Shown: positions 24,536 through 34,018, numbered from the stretch's first letter. The stretch: 64,000 nucleotides of DNA from Streptomyces sp. SAI-127 (GCF_029894425.1 NZ_JARXYJ010000001.1:6282501-6346500), one strand, 5' to 3'. A program made the numbers and translations. Notes: a model not told the origin generated them from the sequence alone.

Positions 24536-25051
24536 ATGCGCGTCTACGTCCCCCTGACCCTCTCCGGTCTCGCCGAGGCGTACAAGACGGGTGAGCTGGG
24601 GGCCGGACCGCTCCTCGCCTACGCCGTCACGCCCGCTCTGCGCGAGTGGTATCTCTCCGACGACATCGAGGAGCTGGAGTACGCGGCGCTGAACCGGGCC
24701 GCGCTGGCCTCGCTGCGGCTGCTCGCGGCGGACGCCGGCGCGGCGCGGCGCCGGGTCGTGGTGGCCGTCGACGTGGCCGACGGGGCGGCGGTCGCCGACC
24801 CCGACCGGGCGCTGGATCCCTCGGCGCTCGGTGAGGTGCGGGTGGCCGGGACGGTCAGGCTGGCCAAGGCGGCCGCGGTGCACGTCGACTCGGGCGACGC
24901 GGAGGAGGACGTCACCGCCGCCGCGGAGGCGCTGGAGGCGGCCGACGCCGGGGACGACGACGCGCAGTTCGTCGTGGACGGGGCCGAGGACCACGAGCTG
25001 CTGTGGTACGCGACGCAGGAGATCCCGAATCTCGTGGGACTGGGCGGCTGA
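24536..25051 (+). CDS. DUF6912 family protein
   Basis: A 171-residue cytoplasmic protein beginning MRVYVPLTLSGLAEAYKTGE and containing YAVTPALREWYLSDDIEELEY, the conserved core of this actinobacterial family. The second half is acidic with an Ala/Asp-rich segment (residues 120-150) and ends HELLWYATQEIPNLV. No catalytic motif is recognisable and I know no function. It is read in the same direction as the HAD gene 87 nt downstream, which seems to have its own promoter. Confidence 0.8.
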   Translation: MRVYVPLTLSGLAEAYKTGELGAGPLLAYAVTPALREWYLSDDIEELEYAALNRAALASLRLLAADAGAARRRVVVAVDVADGAAVADPDRALDPSALGEVRVAGTVRLAKAAAVHVDSGDAEEDVTAAAEALEAADAGDDDAQFVVDGAEDHELLWYATQEIPNLVGLGG

Positions 25052-25105
25052 GCCGTGATCCGTCCTGTCGGGCTGCGGCTTTACCCACTGTGACCTGCTG
25101 ATCTC

Positions 25106-25132
25106 TTGATTGTCAGTGGGGGCGGGTACTTT
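25106..25132 (+). promoter_or_regulatory. Possible leaderless promoter of the HAD gene
   Basis: TTGATT (25106-25111), a 15-bp spacer and TACTTT (25127-25132) end 6 nt before the ATG at 25139. That position would start transcription at or next to the start codon. The spacer is 2-3 bp shorter than ideal. Confidence 0.4.
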
Positions 25133-25138
25133 TTTGGC

Positions 25139-25804
25139 ATGGGGAAGCTGACAGGGGCGCACATCGTCTGGGACTGGAACGGCACGCTGTTCCACGACAA
25201 CGACGCGATCATCGGGGCGACGAACGCGGCGTTCGGGGAGCTGGGGCTCGCGCCGATCACGATGGAGCAGTACCGGACGCTGTACTGCGTGCCGGTGCCG
25301 AAGTTCTACGAGCGGCTGCTCGGCCGGCTGCCCACCGACGCGGAGTGGGAGGTCATGGACGAGACCTTCCATCGGTACTACACCGAGCACCGGGTCGGGT
25401 GCGGCCTCACCGACGGGGCGGTGGAGCTGCTCGCGGGATGGCGGTCGGCCGGGCACAGCCAGTCGATCCTCAGCATGTACGTGCATGACGAGCTGCTGCC
25501 GTTGGTGCGGGGGTTCGGGATCGAGGCGCACTTCCTGCGGGTGGACGGGCGGACCGGGCCGTCCGGGGGGAGCAAGTCGGAGCACATGGAGCGGCATATA
25601 GCCGCGCTGGCGGGGGTCGAGGCGGCCCGGACCGTGGTGATCGGGGACGCCGCGGATGACGCGGTGGCGGCGATGCGGGTGGGGGCCCGGGCCGTGCTCT
25701 ACACCGGGGGGTCGCACAGCCGGGCCAGTCTCGAGGTGGCGGGGGTGCCGGTCGTGGACACCCTGGCGGAGGCGGTGGCGGAGGCCGAGCGAATAGCGGC
25801 GTGA
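25139..25804 (+). CDS. HAD family hydrolase
   Basis: A 221-residue haloacid-dehalogenase-fold phosphatase resembling phosphoglycolate phosphatases. Motif I is VWDWNGTL with nucleophile Asp12; the general acid position two residues on is Asn14 rather than the usual Asp. Motif II is ILSMYVH, and motif IV is VIGDAADDAVAA. A helical cap lies between (residues 20-90). The substrate is unknown. The ATG at 25139 is chosen because the region just upstream looks like a promoter, not coding. Convergent with the DJ-1/PfpI gene. Confidence 0.88.
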   Translation: MGKLTGAHIVWDWNGTLFHDNDAIIGATNAAFGELGLAPITMEQYRTLYCVPVPKFYERLLGRLPTDAEWEVMDETFHRYYTEHRVGCGLTDGAVELLAGWRSAGHSQSILSMYVHDELLPLVRGFGIEAHFLRVDGRTGPSGGSKSEHMERHIAALAGVEAARTVVIGDAADDAVAAMRVGARAVLYTGGSHSRASLEVAGVPVVDTLAEAVAEAERIAA

Positions 25805-25853
25805 CGGTTCCCGCCGGTTCCGCGACCACGCCGGCACGCAGGTGCCGCGTCGG

Positions 25854-26420
25854 CTACGTCACCGGTGCCTTCGCCCCGAGCACCTTCAAGAACTCCCGCA
25901 TCCAGCCCGAGTGGTCCGGCCAGGCGCGGGAGGAGACCAGGGTGCCGTCGACCACCACCTCGGCGTCCTGGAAAGCGGCGCCGGCGGACTGCATGTCGGG
26001 TTCCAGGGCCGGATAGGCCGTGACGCGGCGGCCGCGGAGACCGTCGATCGCGGCGGTGAGCAGCGGGCCGTGGCAGATCTGGGCGACCGGCTTGTCCGCG
26101 TCGAAGAAGGACTTGAGGATCTTGCGGAGCTCGGGGTCGTTGCGCAGGTACTCGGGGGCGCGGCCGCCGGGGATGACGAGGGCGGCGTACTGACCGGCGT
26201 CGACCTCGGCGAAGGCCAGGTCGGCGGGCCAGGTGTAGCCGGGCTTCTCGGTGTAGGTGTCGAAGCCGGGTTCGAAGTCGTGGACGACGAAGCGGAGCGT
26301 CTTGCGGGCGGGGGCCGCGATGTGGACCTCGTAGCCCTCCTCACGGAGGCGCTGGTAGGGGTACAGGACCTCCAGCGACTCTGCTGCGTCGCCGGTGACG
26401 ATGAGGATTTTTACGGTCAT
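25854..26420 (-). CDS. DJ-1/PfpI family protein
   Basis: A 188-residue class I glutamine-amidotransferase-fold protein. The nucleophile elbow is AQICHGPLL with Cys116 and His117, and the acidic partner lies in VIPGGRAPEYLR. Members include intracellular protease/glyoxalase-type deglycases and stress proteins; the substrate here cannot be assigned. The start is the ATG at 26420 (MTVKILIV); an upstream GTG would add five residues. It is divergent from the glutamate dehydrogenase gene, 515 nt away. Confidence 0.88.
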   Translation of the reverse strand: MTVKILIVTGDAAESLEVLYPYQRLREEGYEVHIAAPARKTLRFVVHDFEPGFDTYTEKPGYTWPADLAFAEVDAGQYAALVIPGGRAPEYLRNDPELRKILKSFFDADKPVAQICHGPLLTAAIDGLRGRRVTAYPALEPDMQSAGAAFQDAEVVVDGTLVSSRAWPDHSGWMREFLKVLGAKAPVT

Positions 26421-26935
26421 GTCGGCAACGTGCACCGTGGAGGCGTGCTTGCCAAGGGGGCGCGCGAAGGGGAGGGGAGAAGGTCATGGCCCGGATGCGA
26501 TGTGGGCACTGTGCAGAGTGTCAAAGTTCCACCCCCGGTTTTGTACACATACGGCTCATGACGGCCCCCCTGTAAGGAGCGATAGCCTTGGTGGCGTGAT
26601 CAGCGCGATAGTTCGCGGGGGCGCTGTGGCCCCCGCCCTGCGCCCGGTGCGCACGGAACACCTCCGTGGCCGGGCGGCGGCCGCTGGTCCTCGCGGGCGG
26701 GACGGGGCCGTAAGGGCCCTCATGACGCCGAGTGCACCCTCGTCACCAGCGCGGCAGAGAGCAGCGTCACACCTGGCGGGCGTGTCGAGAATGGCTGATA
26801 TACCCCCGCTCATCTCACCTTGCGGCATAGCGTCGGAGCAGACCGGAGACCCCGGGCCGTGGCGTCGAGCCGCAGGGGAAGAGACCGTACTTCCTTCTAC
26901 GTCACGCAACGGCGCGCGACAGGAGTCAGAGGACA
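26421..26935 (+). promoter_or_regulatory. Long intergenic and leader region upstream of gdh
   Basis: 515 nt with no convincing gene; a 200-codon frame here has poor composition and runs into gdh in the wrong phase. An 8-bp G/C hairpin at 26615-26636 (loop gctgtg) lies mid-region, and a possible -10 TAGCGT at 26828-26833. AGGAG at 26921-26925 serves the gdh start. The length suggests a regulated leader. Confidence 0.5.
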
Positions 26936-29900
26936 ATGCAGACCAAGCTGGACGAAGCCAAGGCCGAGCTGCTCGAGAGGGCCGCACGGGTAGCTGAGAA
27001 CAGCCCGGCCGGGGTGCACCTACCGACTGGGTCGACGGACGAGGACACCCCCCGCGCCCCGGACACCCCGGACAGCGAGACCGTCCTCGCGTTCCTCCAG
27101 CGCTACTACCTGCACACGGCCCCGGAGGACCTCACCGACCGCGACCCGGTCGACATCTACGGAGCCGCTCTCTCCCACTTCCGGCTGGGCGAGACGCGCC
27201 CGCAGGGCACGGCCAACGTGCGGGTGCACACGCCCACGGTGGAGGAGAACGGATGGACGTGCACCCACACGGTCGTCGAGGTCGTCACCGACGACATGCC
27301 GTTCCTCGTCGACTCCGTCACCAATGAGCTGACCCGGCAGGGGCGCGGCATCCATGTCGTCATCCACCCCCAGGTCGTCGTCCGCCGTGACCTCACCGGC
27401 AAGCTGATCGAGGTCCTCACCCTCCCGCCCGTCGGCGATCTGCCGCACGACGCGCACACCGAGTCCTGGATCCACGTCGAGATCGACCGCGAGACCGACC
27501 GCGGCGACCTGAAGCAGATCACCGCCGACCTGCTGCGCGTCCTGTCCGATGTCCGGGAGGCCGTCGAGGACTGGGAGAAGATGCGGGACGCGGCCCTGCG
27601 CATGGCCGACGAACTGCCCGCCGAGCCTGTCGCCACTGATCTGCGCGACATGGAGATCGACGAGGCCCGCGAGCTGCTGCGCTGGCTGGCCGCCGACCAC
27701 TTCACCTTCCTGGGCTACCGGGAGTACCAGCTCAGGGCGGACGACTCCCTCGCGGCAGTCCCCGGCACCGGCCTCGGCATCCTGCGCTCCGACCCGCAGC
27801 ACGCCGGCGAGGAGGGCCACCCGGTCAGCCCGTCCTTCGAGCGGCTGCCCGCCGACGCCCGCGCGAAGGCCCGCGAGCACAAGCTGCTCGTGCTGACCAA
27901 GGCCAACAGCCGGGCAACGGTGCACCGGCCGTCGTATCTCGACTACATCGGTGTCAAGAAGTTCGACGCGGACGGCAATGTCGTCGGCGAGCGGCGTTTC
28001 CTCGGACTGTTCTCCTCCGCCGCCTACACCGAATCGGTGCGCCGGGTTCCGGTCATTCGGCGCAAGGTGGACGAAGTGCTCGAAAGGGCCGGGTTCTCGC
28101 CCAACAGCCACGACGGCCGTGACCTGCTCCAGATCCTGGAGACCTATCCGCGCGACGAGCTCTTCCAGACCCCCGCCGACGAGCTGGAGTCCATCGCCAC
28201 CTCCGTGCTGTACCTCCAGGAGCGGCGGCGGCTGCGCCTCTACCTGCGCCAGGACGAGTACGGCCGCTACTACTCGGCCCTCGTCTACCTGCCCCGCGAC
28301 CGCTACACCACCGGCGTCCGCCTCAGGATCATCGACATCCTGAAGGAAGAACTCGACGGCATCAGCGTTGACTTCACCGCCTGGAACACCGAGTCGATCC
28401 TGTCCCGGCTGCACTTCGTGGTCCGCGTTCCGCAGGGCACCGAGCTCTCGCAGCTCAGCGACAGCGACAAGGAGCGCATCGAGGCCCGCCTGGTCGAGGC
28501 CGCCCGCTCCTGGGCCGACGGCTGGAACGAGGCACTCAACGCCGAGCTCGGCGAGGAGCGCGCCGCCGAGCTGTCGCGCCGCTACGGCAACGCCTTCCCC
28601 GAGGGCTACAAGGCCGACCACACCCCGCGCTCCGCGGTCGCCGACCTCATCCACCTCGAACGGCTCGGCGAGGAGAAGGACTTCGCGCTCAGCCTCTACG
28701 AGCCGGTGGGTGCCGCCCCCGAGGAGCGCCGCTTCAAGATCTACCGCAAGGGCGACGCCATCTCCCTGTCCGCCGTGCTGCCGGTCCTCAGCCGGCTCGG
28801 CGTCGAGGTGACGGACGAGCGGCCCTACGAACTGCGCTGCTCGGACCGCAGCATCGCCTGGATCTACGACTTCGGCCTGCGCATGCCCAAGTCGCAGAGC
28901 GGCGGCGACTACCTCGGTGACGACGGCCGCGAGCGCTTCCAGGAGGCCTTCGCCGCCACCTGGACCGGCAAGGCGGAGAACGACGGCTTCAACGCCCTGG
29001 TGCTGAGCGCCGGCCTGGGCTGGCGCCAGGCGATGGTGCTGCGGGCGTACGCCAAGTACCTGCGCCAGGCGGGCTCGACGTTCAGCCAGGACTACATGGA
29101 GGACACCCTCCGCAACAACGTTCACACCACCCGGCTGCTCGTCTCCCTGTTCGAGGCACGGATGTCGCCGGACCGCCAGCGCGCGGGCCACGAACTCGTG
29201 GACGCCCTCCTGGAGGAGCTCGACGCGGCCCTCGACCAGGTGGCTTCGCTGGACGAGGACAGGATTCTCCGCTCCTTCCTGACCGTCATCAAGGCGACCC
29301 TGCGCACCAACTTCTTCCAGGAGGCCGCGGGCGGCAAGCCGCACGACTACGTCTCCATGAAGTTCGACCCGCAGGCCATCCCCGACCTCCCGGCCCCGCG
29401 CCCGGCGTTCGAGATCTGGGTCTACTCGCCGCGTGTCGAAGGCGTGCACCTGCGCTTCGGCAAGGTCGCGCGCGGCGGTCTGCGCTGGTCCGACCGGCGT
29501 GAGGACTTCCGCACCGAGATCCTCGGCCTGGTCAAGGCGCAGATGGTGAAGAACACCGTCATCGTGCCGGTCGGCGCCAAGGGCGGCTTCGTCGCCAAGC
29601 AGCTGCCGGACCCGGCCGTCGACCGAGACGCGTGGCTGGCCGAGGGCATCGCCAGCTACAAGACGTTCATCTCGGCGCTGCTCGACATCACCGACAACAT
29701 GGTGGCCGGTGAAGTCGTCCCGCCCGCCGACGTCGTACGGCACGACGAGGACGACACCTACCTGGTCGTCGCCGCCGACAAGGGCACCGCGACCTTCTCG
29801 GACATCGCCAACGGGGTCGCCGAGCAGTACAACTTCTGGCTCGGTGACGCCTTCGCCTCCGGCGGCTCGGCCGGCTACGACCACAAGGGCATGGGCATCA

Positions 29901-31882
29901 CCGCCCGCGGTGCCTGGGAGTCCGTCAAGCGGCACTTCCGCGAACTGGCCGTCGACACCCAGTCCGAGGACTTCACCGTCGTCGGTATCGGCGACATGTC
30001 CGGTGACGTGTTCGGCAACGGCATGCTGCTGTCCGAGCACATCCGCCTGGTCGCCGCCTTCGACCACCGGCACATCTTCATCGACCCGAAGCCCGACGCG
30101 GCCACCTCCTACGCCGAGCGCCGCCGCGTCTTCGAGCTCCCGCGCTCCAGCTGGGCCGACTACAGCACCGACCTGATCTCGGCGGGCGGCGGCATCTTCC
30201 CCCGTACCGCCAAGTCCATCCCGGTCAACGCCCACATCCGCGAGGCCCTCGGCATCGAGGACAAGGTCGCCAAGATGACCCCGGCCGACCTGATGAAGGC
30301 GATCCTCAAGGCGCCGGTGGACCTGCTGTGGAACGGCGGCATCGGCACGTATGTGAAGGCCTCCACCGAGACCCACGCGGACGTCGGCGACAAGGCCAAC
30401 GACCCGATCCGCGTCGACGGCGCCGACCTTCGGGTGCGGGTCGTCGGCGAGGGCGGAAACCTGGGCCTGACCCAGCTCGGCCGGATCGAGTTCGCGCTGC
30501 ACGGCGGGAAGATCAACACCGACGCCATCGACAACAGCGCCGGTGTGGACACCTCCGACCACGAGGTGAACATCAAGATCCTGCTCAACGGCCTGGTCAC
30601 CGACGGCGACATGACGGTCAAGCAGCGCAACAAGCTGCTCGCCGAGATGACCGACGAGGTCGGCCGCCTGGTCCTGCGCAACAACTACGCGCAGAACACC
30701 GCCATCGCCAACGCGCTCGCCCAGTCCAAGGACATGCTCCACGCCCAGCAGCGCTTCATGCGCCACCTGGTGCGCGAGGGCCACCTCGACCGGGCCCTGG
30801 AGTTCCTGCCCACCGACCGTCAGATCCGCGAACGCCTCGGTGCCGCACAGGGCCTGACCAGCCCGGAGACGGCCGTCCTGCTGGCGTACACGAAGATCAC
30901 GGTCGCCGATGAGCTGCTGCACACGTCGCTGCCGGACGACCCCTATCTGCACGGCCTGCTGCACACGTATTTCCCGGCCGCGCTGCGCGAGAAGTTCCCC
31001 GAGCACATCGACAACCACCCGCTGCACCGCGAGATCACCACGACCGTCCTGGTCAACGACACGGTCAACACCGGTGGTACGACCTATCTGCACCGCCTGC
31101 GCGAGGAGACCGGCGCCTCGCTCGAGGAGATCGTCCGGGCGCAGACCGTGGCCCGCGCCATCTTCCGCTCCGGCGTGGTGTGGGACGGGGTCGAGGCCCT
31201 CGACAACCGGGTCGAGGCCGCCGTACTGACCCGGATCCGGCTGCACTCGCGCCGACTGGTCGAGCGCGGCACGCGCTGGCTGCTCAACAACCGGCCGCAG
31301 CCGCTCCAGCTCGCCGAGACCGTCGAGTTCTTCGGCGACCGCGTCGAACAGGTGTGGTCGCAGCTGCCGAAGCTGCTGCGGGGCGCCGACCTGGAGTGGT
31401 ACCAGAAGATCTACGACGAGCTCAGCGGCGCCGGCGTCCCGGACGAACTCGCCACGCGCGTGGCCGGGTTCTCCTCCGCCTTCCCGACGCTGGACATCGT
31501 CTCGGTGGCCGACCGGATGGGCCGCGACCCGATGGACGTCGCCGAGGTGTACTACGACCTCGCCGACCGTCTCCACATCACCCAGCTCATGGACCGCATC
31601 ATCGAGCTGCCCCGCGCCGACCGCTGGCAGTCCATGGCCCGCGCCTCCATCCGCGAGGACCTCTACGCGGCCCACCAGGCGCTCACCGCGGACGTCCTGG
31701 CCGTCGGCAACGGCACCTCGACCCCCGAGCAGCGCTTCAAGGCCTGGGAGGAGAAGAACGCCCCGATCCTGAGCCGGGCGCGCACCACGCTGGACGAGAT
31801 CCAGGGCTCGGACGCGTTCGACCTGGCCAACCTGTCGGTGGCGATGCGCACCATGCGGACGCTGCTGCGGCAGCATTCATGA
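26936..31882 (+). CDS. gdh: NAD-specific glutamate dehydrogenase, 180-kDa class
   Basis: A 1648-residue enzyme that oxidises glutamate to 2-oxoglutarate and ammonium with NAD+, linking nitrogen release to the TCA cycle. This large class was first recognised in Streptomyces clavuligerus. The N-terminal half (to about residue 700) holds the ACT-like regulatory region, the catalytic GDH domain lies around residues 730-1240, with the active-site lysine region VPVGAKGGFVAKQLP near residue 880 and GDMSGDVFGNGMLLS further on, and a helical C-terminal domain completes it. Length is normal for the class. It stands alone, between a long leader and a very strong terminator. Confidence 0.97.
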   Translation: MQTKLDEAKAELLERAARVAENSPAGVHLPTGSTDEDTPRAPDTPDSETVLAFLQRYYLHTAPEDLTDRDPVDIYGAALSHFRLGETRPQGTANVRVHTPTVEENGWTCTHTVVEVVTDDMPFLVDSVTNELTRQGRGIHVVIHPQVVVRRDLTGKLIEVLTLPPVGDLPHDAHTESWIHVEIDRETDRGDLKQITADLLRVLSDVREAVEDWEKMRDAALRMADELPAEPVATDLRDMEIDEARELLRWLAADHFTFLGYREYQLRADDSLAAVPGTGLGILRSDPQHAGEEGHPVSPSFERLPADARAKAREHKLLVLTKANSRATVHRPSYLDYIGVKKFDADGNVVGERRFLGLFSSAAYTESVRRVPVIRRKVDEVLERAGFSPNSHDGRDLLQILETYPRDELFQTPADELESIATSVLYLQERRRLRLYLRQDEYGRYYSALVYLPRDRYTTGVRLRIIDILKEELDGISVDFTAWNTESILSRLHFVVRVPQGTELSQLSDSDKERIEARLVEAARSWADGWNEALNAELGEERAAELSRRYGNAFPEGYKADHTPRSAVADLIHLERLGEEKDFALSLYEPVGAAPEERRFKIYRKGDAISLSAVLPVLSRLGVEVTDERPYELRCSDRSIAWIYDFGLRMPKSQSGGDYLGDDGRERFQEAFAATWTGKAENDGFNALVLSAGLGWRQAMVLRAYAKYLRQAGSTFSQDYMEDTLRNNVHTTRLLVSLFEARMSPDRQRAGHELVDALLEELDAALDQVASLDEDRILRSFLTVIKATLRTNFFQEAAGGKPHDYVSMKFDPQAIPDLPAPRPAFEIWVYSPRVEGVHLRFGKVARGGLRWSDRREDFRTEILGLVKAQMVKNTVIVPVGAKGGFVAKQLPDPAVDRDAWLAEGIASYKTFISALLDITDNMVAGEVVPPADVVRHDEDDTYLVVAADKGTATFSDIANGVAEQYNFWLGDAFASGGSAGYDHKGMGITARGAWESVKRHFRELAVDTQSEDFTVVGIGDMSGDVFGNGMLLSEHIRLVAAFDHRHIFIDPKPDAATSYAERRRVFELPRSSWADYSTDLISAGGGIFPRTAKSIPVNAHIREALGIEDKVAKMTPADLMKAILKAPVDLLWNGGIGTYVKASTETHADVGDKANDPIRVDGADLRVRVVGEGGNLGLTQLGRIEFALHGGKINTDAIDNSAGVDTSDHEVNIKILLNGLVTDGDMTVKQRNKLLAEMTDEVGRLVLRNNYAQNTAIANALAQSKDMLHAQQRFMRHLVREGHLDRALEFLPTDRQIRERLGAAQGLTSPETAVLLAYTKITVADELLHTSLPDDPYLHGLLHTYFPAALREKFPEHIDNHPLHREITTTVLVNDTVNTGGTTYLHRLREETGASLEEIVRAQTVARAIFRSGVVWDGVEALDNRVEAAVLTRIRLHSRRLVERGTRWLLNNRPQPLQLAETVEFFGDRVEQVWSQLPKLLRGADLEWYQKIYDELSGAGVPDELATRVAGFSSAFPTLDIVSVADRMGRDPMDVAEVYYDLADRLHITQLMDRIIELPRADRWQSMARASIREDLYAAHQALTADVLAVGNGTSTPEQRFKAWEEKNAPILSRARTTLDEIQGSDAFDLANLSVAMRTMRTLLRQHS

Positions 31883-31907
31883 GTGAGCGTCAGCATCCAT
31901 AAGTGAT

Positions 31908-31959
31908 ACGACGACGAGGGCGCCCGGAACGGTGAAGTTCCGGGCGCCCTCGTCGTCGT
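31908..31959. terminator. Strong bidirectional terminator after gdh
   Basis: A perfect 23-bp inverted repeat (31908-31930 with 31937-31959) around a ggtgaa loop, between the convergent gdh and ABC exporter genes. Confidence 0.93.
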
Positions 31960-31976
31960 GGTGCGAAAGCCGTGGG

Positions 31977-32792
31977 TCAGGCCGCGACCTTCGGCTTCGC
32001 CTTGTCCGGGCCGCCCGTGAAGTCCTCGTAGGCCGCCAGGACCTCGTCGGTCGGGCCGTCCATGCGCAGTTCACCGCGCTCCAGCCAGAGCACCCGGTCG
32101 CAGGTGTCGCGGATCGACTTGTTGCTGTGGCTTACCAGGAACACCGTGCCCGCGGTCTCGCGAAGCTCGCGGATGCGGGCCTCGGAGCGCTTCTGGAAGG
32201 AGCGGTCGCCGGTGGCGAGGGCTTCGTCGATGAGCAGGACGTCGTGGTCCTTGGCGGCGGCGATGGAGAAGCGCAGTCGGGCCGCCATGCCGGAGGAGTA
32301 GGTGCGCATCGGCAGGGTGATGAAGTCGCCCTTCTCGTTGATCCCGGAGAAGTCGACGATCTCCTCGTAGCGGTCCCTGACCTGCTCGCGGGACATGCCC
32401 ATCGCGAGCCCGCCGAGGTAGACGTTGCGCTCGCCGGTGAGGTCGTTCATGAGGGCCGCGTTGACGCCGAGGAGGGAGGGCTGACCGTGCGTGTAGATAC
32501 GGCCGTTCTCCACCGGGAGCAGACCCGCGACCGCCTTGAGCAGGGTCGACTTGCCGGAGCCGTTGGTGCCGATCAGTCCGACCGCCTCGCCCTTGTAGGC
32601 GACGAACGACACGTTCTTGACGGCGTGCACCTTGCGTACGCCCGCCGCCTTCTCGGCCTGCCCCCGGCGCATCATGCGGTTGAGGGCGGCGGTGGCGGAG
32701 CCCCTGCCCGCGCCGGTGCCGTTGACGCGGTAGACGATGTCCACGCCGTCGACGACGACGGTGGGGATCTTGTCGTTCTCGATGTCAGCCAC
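31977..32792 (-). CDS. ABC exporter ATP-binding protein, TagH type
   Basis: A 271-residue ATPase of the ABC-2 polysaccharide/teichoic acid export family. Walker A GTNGSGKST is near residue 75, the signature is YSSGMAARL, and Walker B reads DVLLIDEALATGD, the form seen in TagH/Wzt-type ATPases. About 50 residues of N-terminal extension precede the fold, including an Arg-rich stretch. The GTG start at 32792 overlaps the permease stop by 8 bp, so the two are translationally coupled. With the permease it should export a phosphate-containing wall polymer made in the cytoplasm; a CDP-glycerol transferase is encoded 7 kb away. Confidence 0.92.
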   Translation of the reverse strand: MADIENDKIPTVVVDGVDIVYRVNGTGAGRGSATAALNRMMRRGQAEKAAGVRKVHAVKNVSFVAYKGEAVGLIGTNGSGKSTLLKAVAGLLPVENGRIYTHGQPSLLGVNAALMNDLTGERNVYLGGLAMGMSREQVRDRYEEIVDFSGINEKGDFITLPMRTYSSGMAARLRFSIAAAKDHDVLLIDEALATGDRSFQKRSEARIRELRETAGTVFLVSHSNKSIRDTCDRVLWLERGELRMDGPTDEVLAAYEDFTGGPDKAKPKVAA

Positions 32793-33702
32793 GGCCGTAC
32801 GTCTCCTCAGCCTTCCAGAAGTAGATGAAGCCGCCGACGCCGGCGACCAGCGCCCAGCCCACCGCGAGCGCCCACACGTGGTGCGGCAGCTGGCTCGCGT
32901 GGAAGCTGTCGATCAGGGAGTAGCGCATCAGGTCGATGTAGACGGCGGCCGGGTTGGCCTGGAGGACGGGGACCACCCAGGACGGCCAGTCGTGGTGACC
33001 CTTGGCCAGCTTGTCGATGCTCCACATCACGCCGGAGACGTACATCCAGGTACGCAGGACGAACGGCATCAGCTGCGCGATGTCCGGCGTCTTGGCGCCC
33101 ATCCGCGCCATGATCATCGAGACGCCCGCGTTGAACGTGGACTGCAGGACCAGCGCCGGGATCGCCAGCAGCCAGGACGCGGCGAGGGGCACGCCGAAGC
33201 AGAGCAGGATGACGACCAGGGCGGCCATCGAGAAGAGCAGCTGCTGGAGCTGCTGGAGGGCGAACGAGATCGGCAGTGCGGCCCGCGGGAAGTGCAGGGC
33301 GCGCACGAGGCCGAGGTTGCCGGAGATCGCGCGGGTGCCGGCCATGATCGAGCTCTGCGTGAACGTCCAGATGAACACGCCCGTGACCAGGAACGGGACG
33401 TAGTCCGGCACATTCCTCTTGGTGCCCAGCAGCACGCCGAAGATGAAGTAGTACACCGCCGCGTTCAGCAGCGGGGTCATGACCTGCCAGACCTGGCCCA
33501 GCTTCGCCTGGCTGTACTGCGCGGTGAGCTTGGCGGTCGAGAACGCGGTGATGAAGTGGCGCCGCGCCCACAACTGGCGGACGTATTCCGGCAGCGAGGG
33601 GCGGGCGCCGCTGACCGCGAGGCCGTGCCGGGCGGCCAGGGCCGCGAGGTCGTCGTCGGTCGGAGGCGCTGTCGGGGGCGGTGTGTCGAGGACCTGGCTC
33701 AC
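32785..33702 (-). CDS. ABC exporter permease, TagG type (ABC2_membrane)
   Basis: A 305-residue inner-membrane protein with six hydrophobic helices in the ABC-2 layout, starting with a cytoplasmic helix (LPEYVRQLWARRHFITAFSTAKLTAQY split by a short loop) and containing the QAKLGQVWQVMTPLLNA segment shared by O-antigen and teichoic acid exporters. The start is a GTG at 33702 (MSQVLDTPPP after translation); the longer open frame upstream crosses the repeat-rich promoter region and is not coding. The ribosome site is weak. Divergent from the TetR gene. Confidence 0.9.
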   Translation of the reverse strand: MSQVLDTPPPTAPPTDDDLAALAARHGLAVSGARPSLPEYVRQLWARRHFITAFSTAKLTAQYSQAKLGQVWQVMTPLLNAAVYYFIFGVLLGTKRNVPDYVPFLVTGVFIWTFTQSSIMAGTRAISGNLGLVRALHFPRAALPISFALQQLQQLLFSMAALVVILLCFGVPLAASWLLAIPALVLQSTFNAGVSMIMARMGAKTPDIAQLMPFVLRTWMYVSGVMWSIDKLAKGHHDWPSWVVPVLQANPAAVYIDLMRYSLIDSFHASQLPHHVWALAVGWALVAGVGGFIYFWKAEETYGRG

Positions 33703-33801
33703 ATCCGCTGCTTTCACTCGGGGGGTGGGGGTGGTGCGCGTGCGGCCGGCGCGCCCGTCATCCGGCGTTTCCTTACGTGACTCTTCACGTTCTCTTACGT
33801 C

Positions 33802-34002
33802 GGGACGGGACCGTATCGTCGCAACGTGAGCGTAGGACGAGTGAGCGTCGGAACGCAACCGTTTCGTCGTGACGGGTGACGATGGAACGTAACCGTATCG
33901 TCGTAACGCGACCGCCCACGCGTCCACCCCCACGCCCCACGCCGGGACGAACCTGTTCCGTCGTGGCGACGCGCGTCGGGACGGGACCGTTTCGTCGCTA
34001 CG
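33802..34002 (+). repeat. Five copies of a 25-bp motif between divergent exporter and tetR genes
   Basis: Copies start at 33802, 33850, 33884, 33944 and 33978. They share GGRACG, two variable bases, then ACCGTWTCGTCG, two variable bases and ACG; the fourth copy is the most diverged. Spacings are 48, 34, 60 and 34 bp. The last copy covers the presumed -35 and spacer of the tetR promoter. The best reading is a multi-site operator for the adjacent regulator. Confidence 0.75.
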
Positions 34003-34005
34003 CCC

Positions 34006-34011
34006 TATGCT
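34006..34011 (+). promoter_or_regulatory. Probable -10 of tetR, leaderless position
   Basis: TATGCT fits TANNNT and ends 7 nt before the ATG at 34019. GGGACC at 33983-33988 is a candidate -35 with a 17-bp spacer and lies inside the fifth repeat copy. No ribosome site precedes the ATG, as expected for a leaderless message. Confidence 0.45.
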
Positions 34012-34018
34012 GGTCCGC

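Noticed and set aside
26395..26997. A 200-codon frame upstream of gdh
   Set aside because: It overlaps the DJ-1 gene start and the gdh start in another phase, and lacks a ribosome site, domain or codon pattern.
27020..31876. A 1618-residue open frame antisense to the glutamate dehydrogenase gene
   Set aside because: High-GC codon bias on the sense strand leaves the antisense frame without stops. The translation is low-complexity (Val/Leu/Asp/Gly/Arg-rich), with no domain, and the sense gene is certain.
33884..33908. GTAAC direct repeats as an MtrA site in the tetR region
   Set aside because: The pair is part of one copy of the five-copy repeat, is not kept in the other copies, and has the wrong spacing for MtrA boxes.
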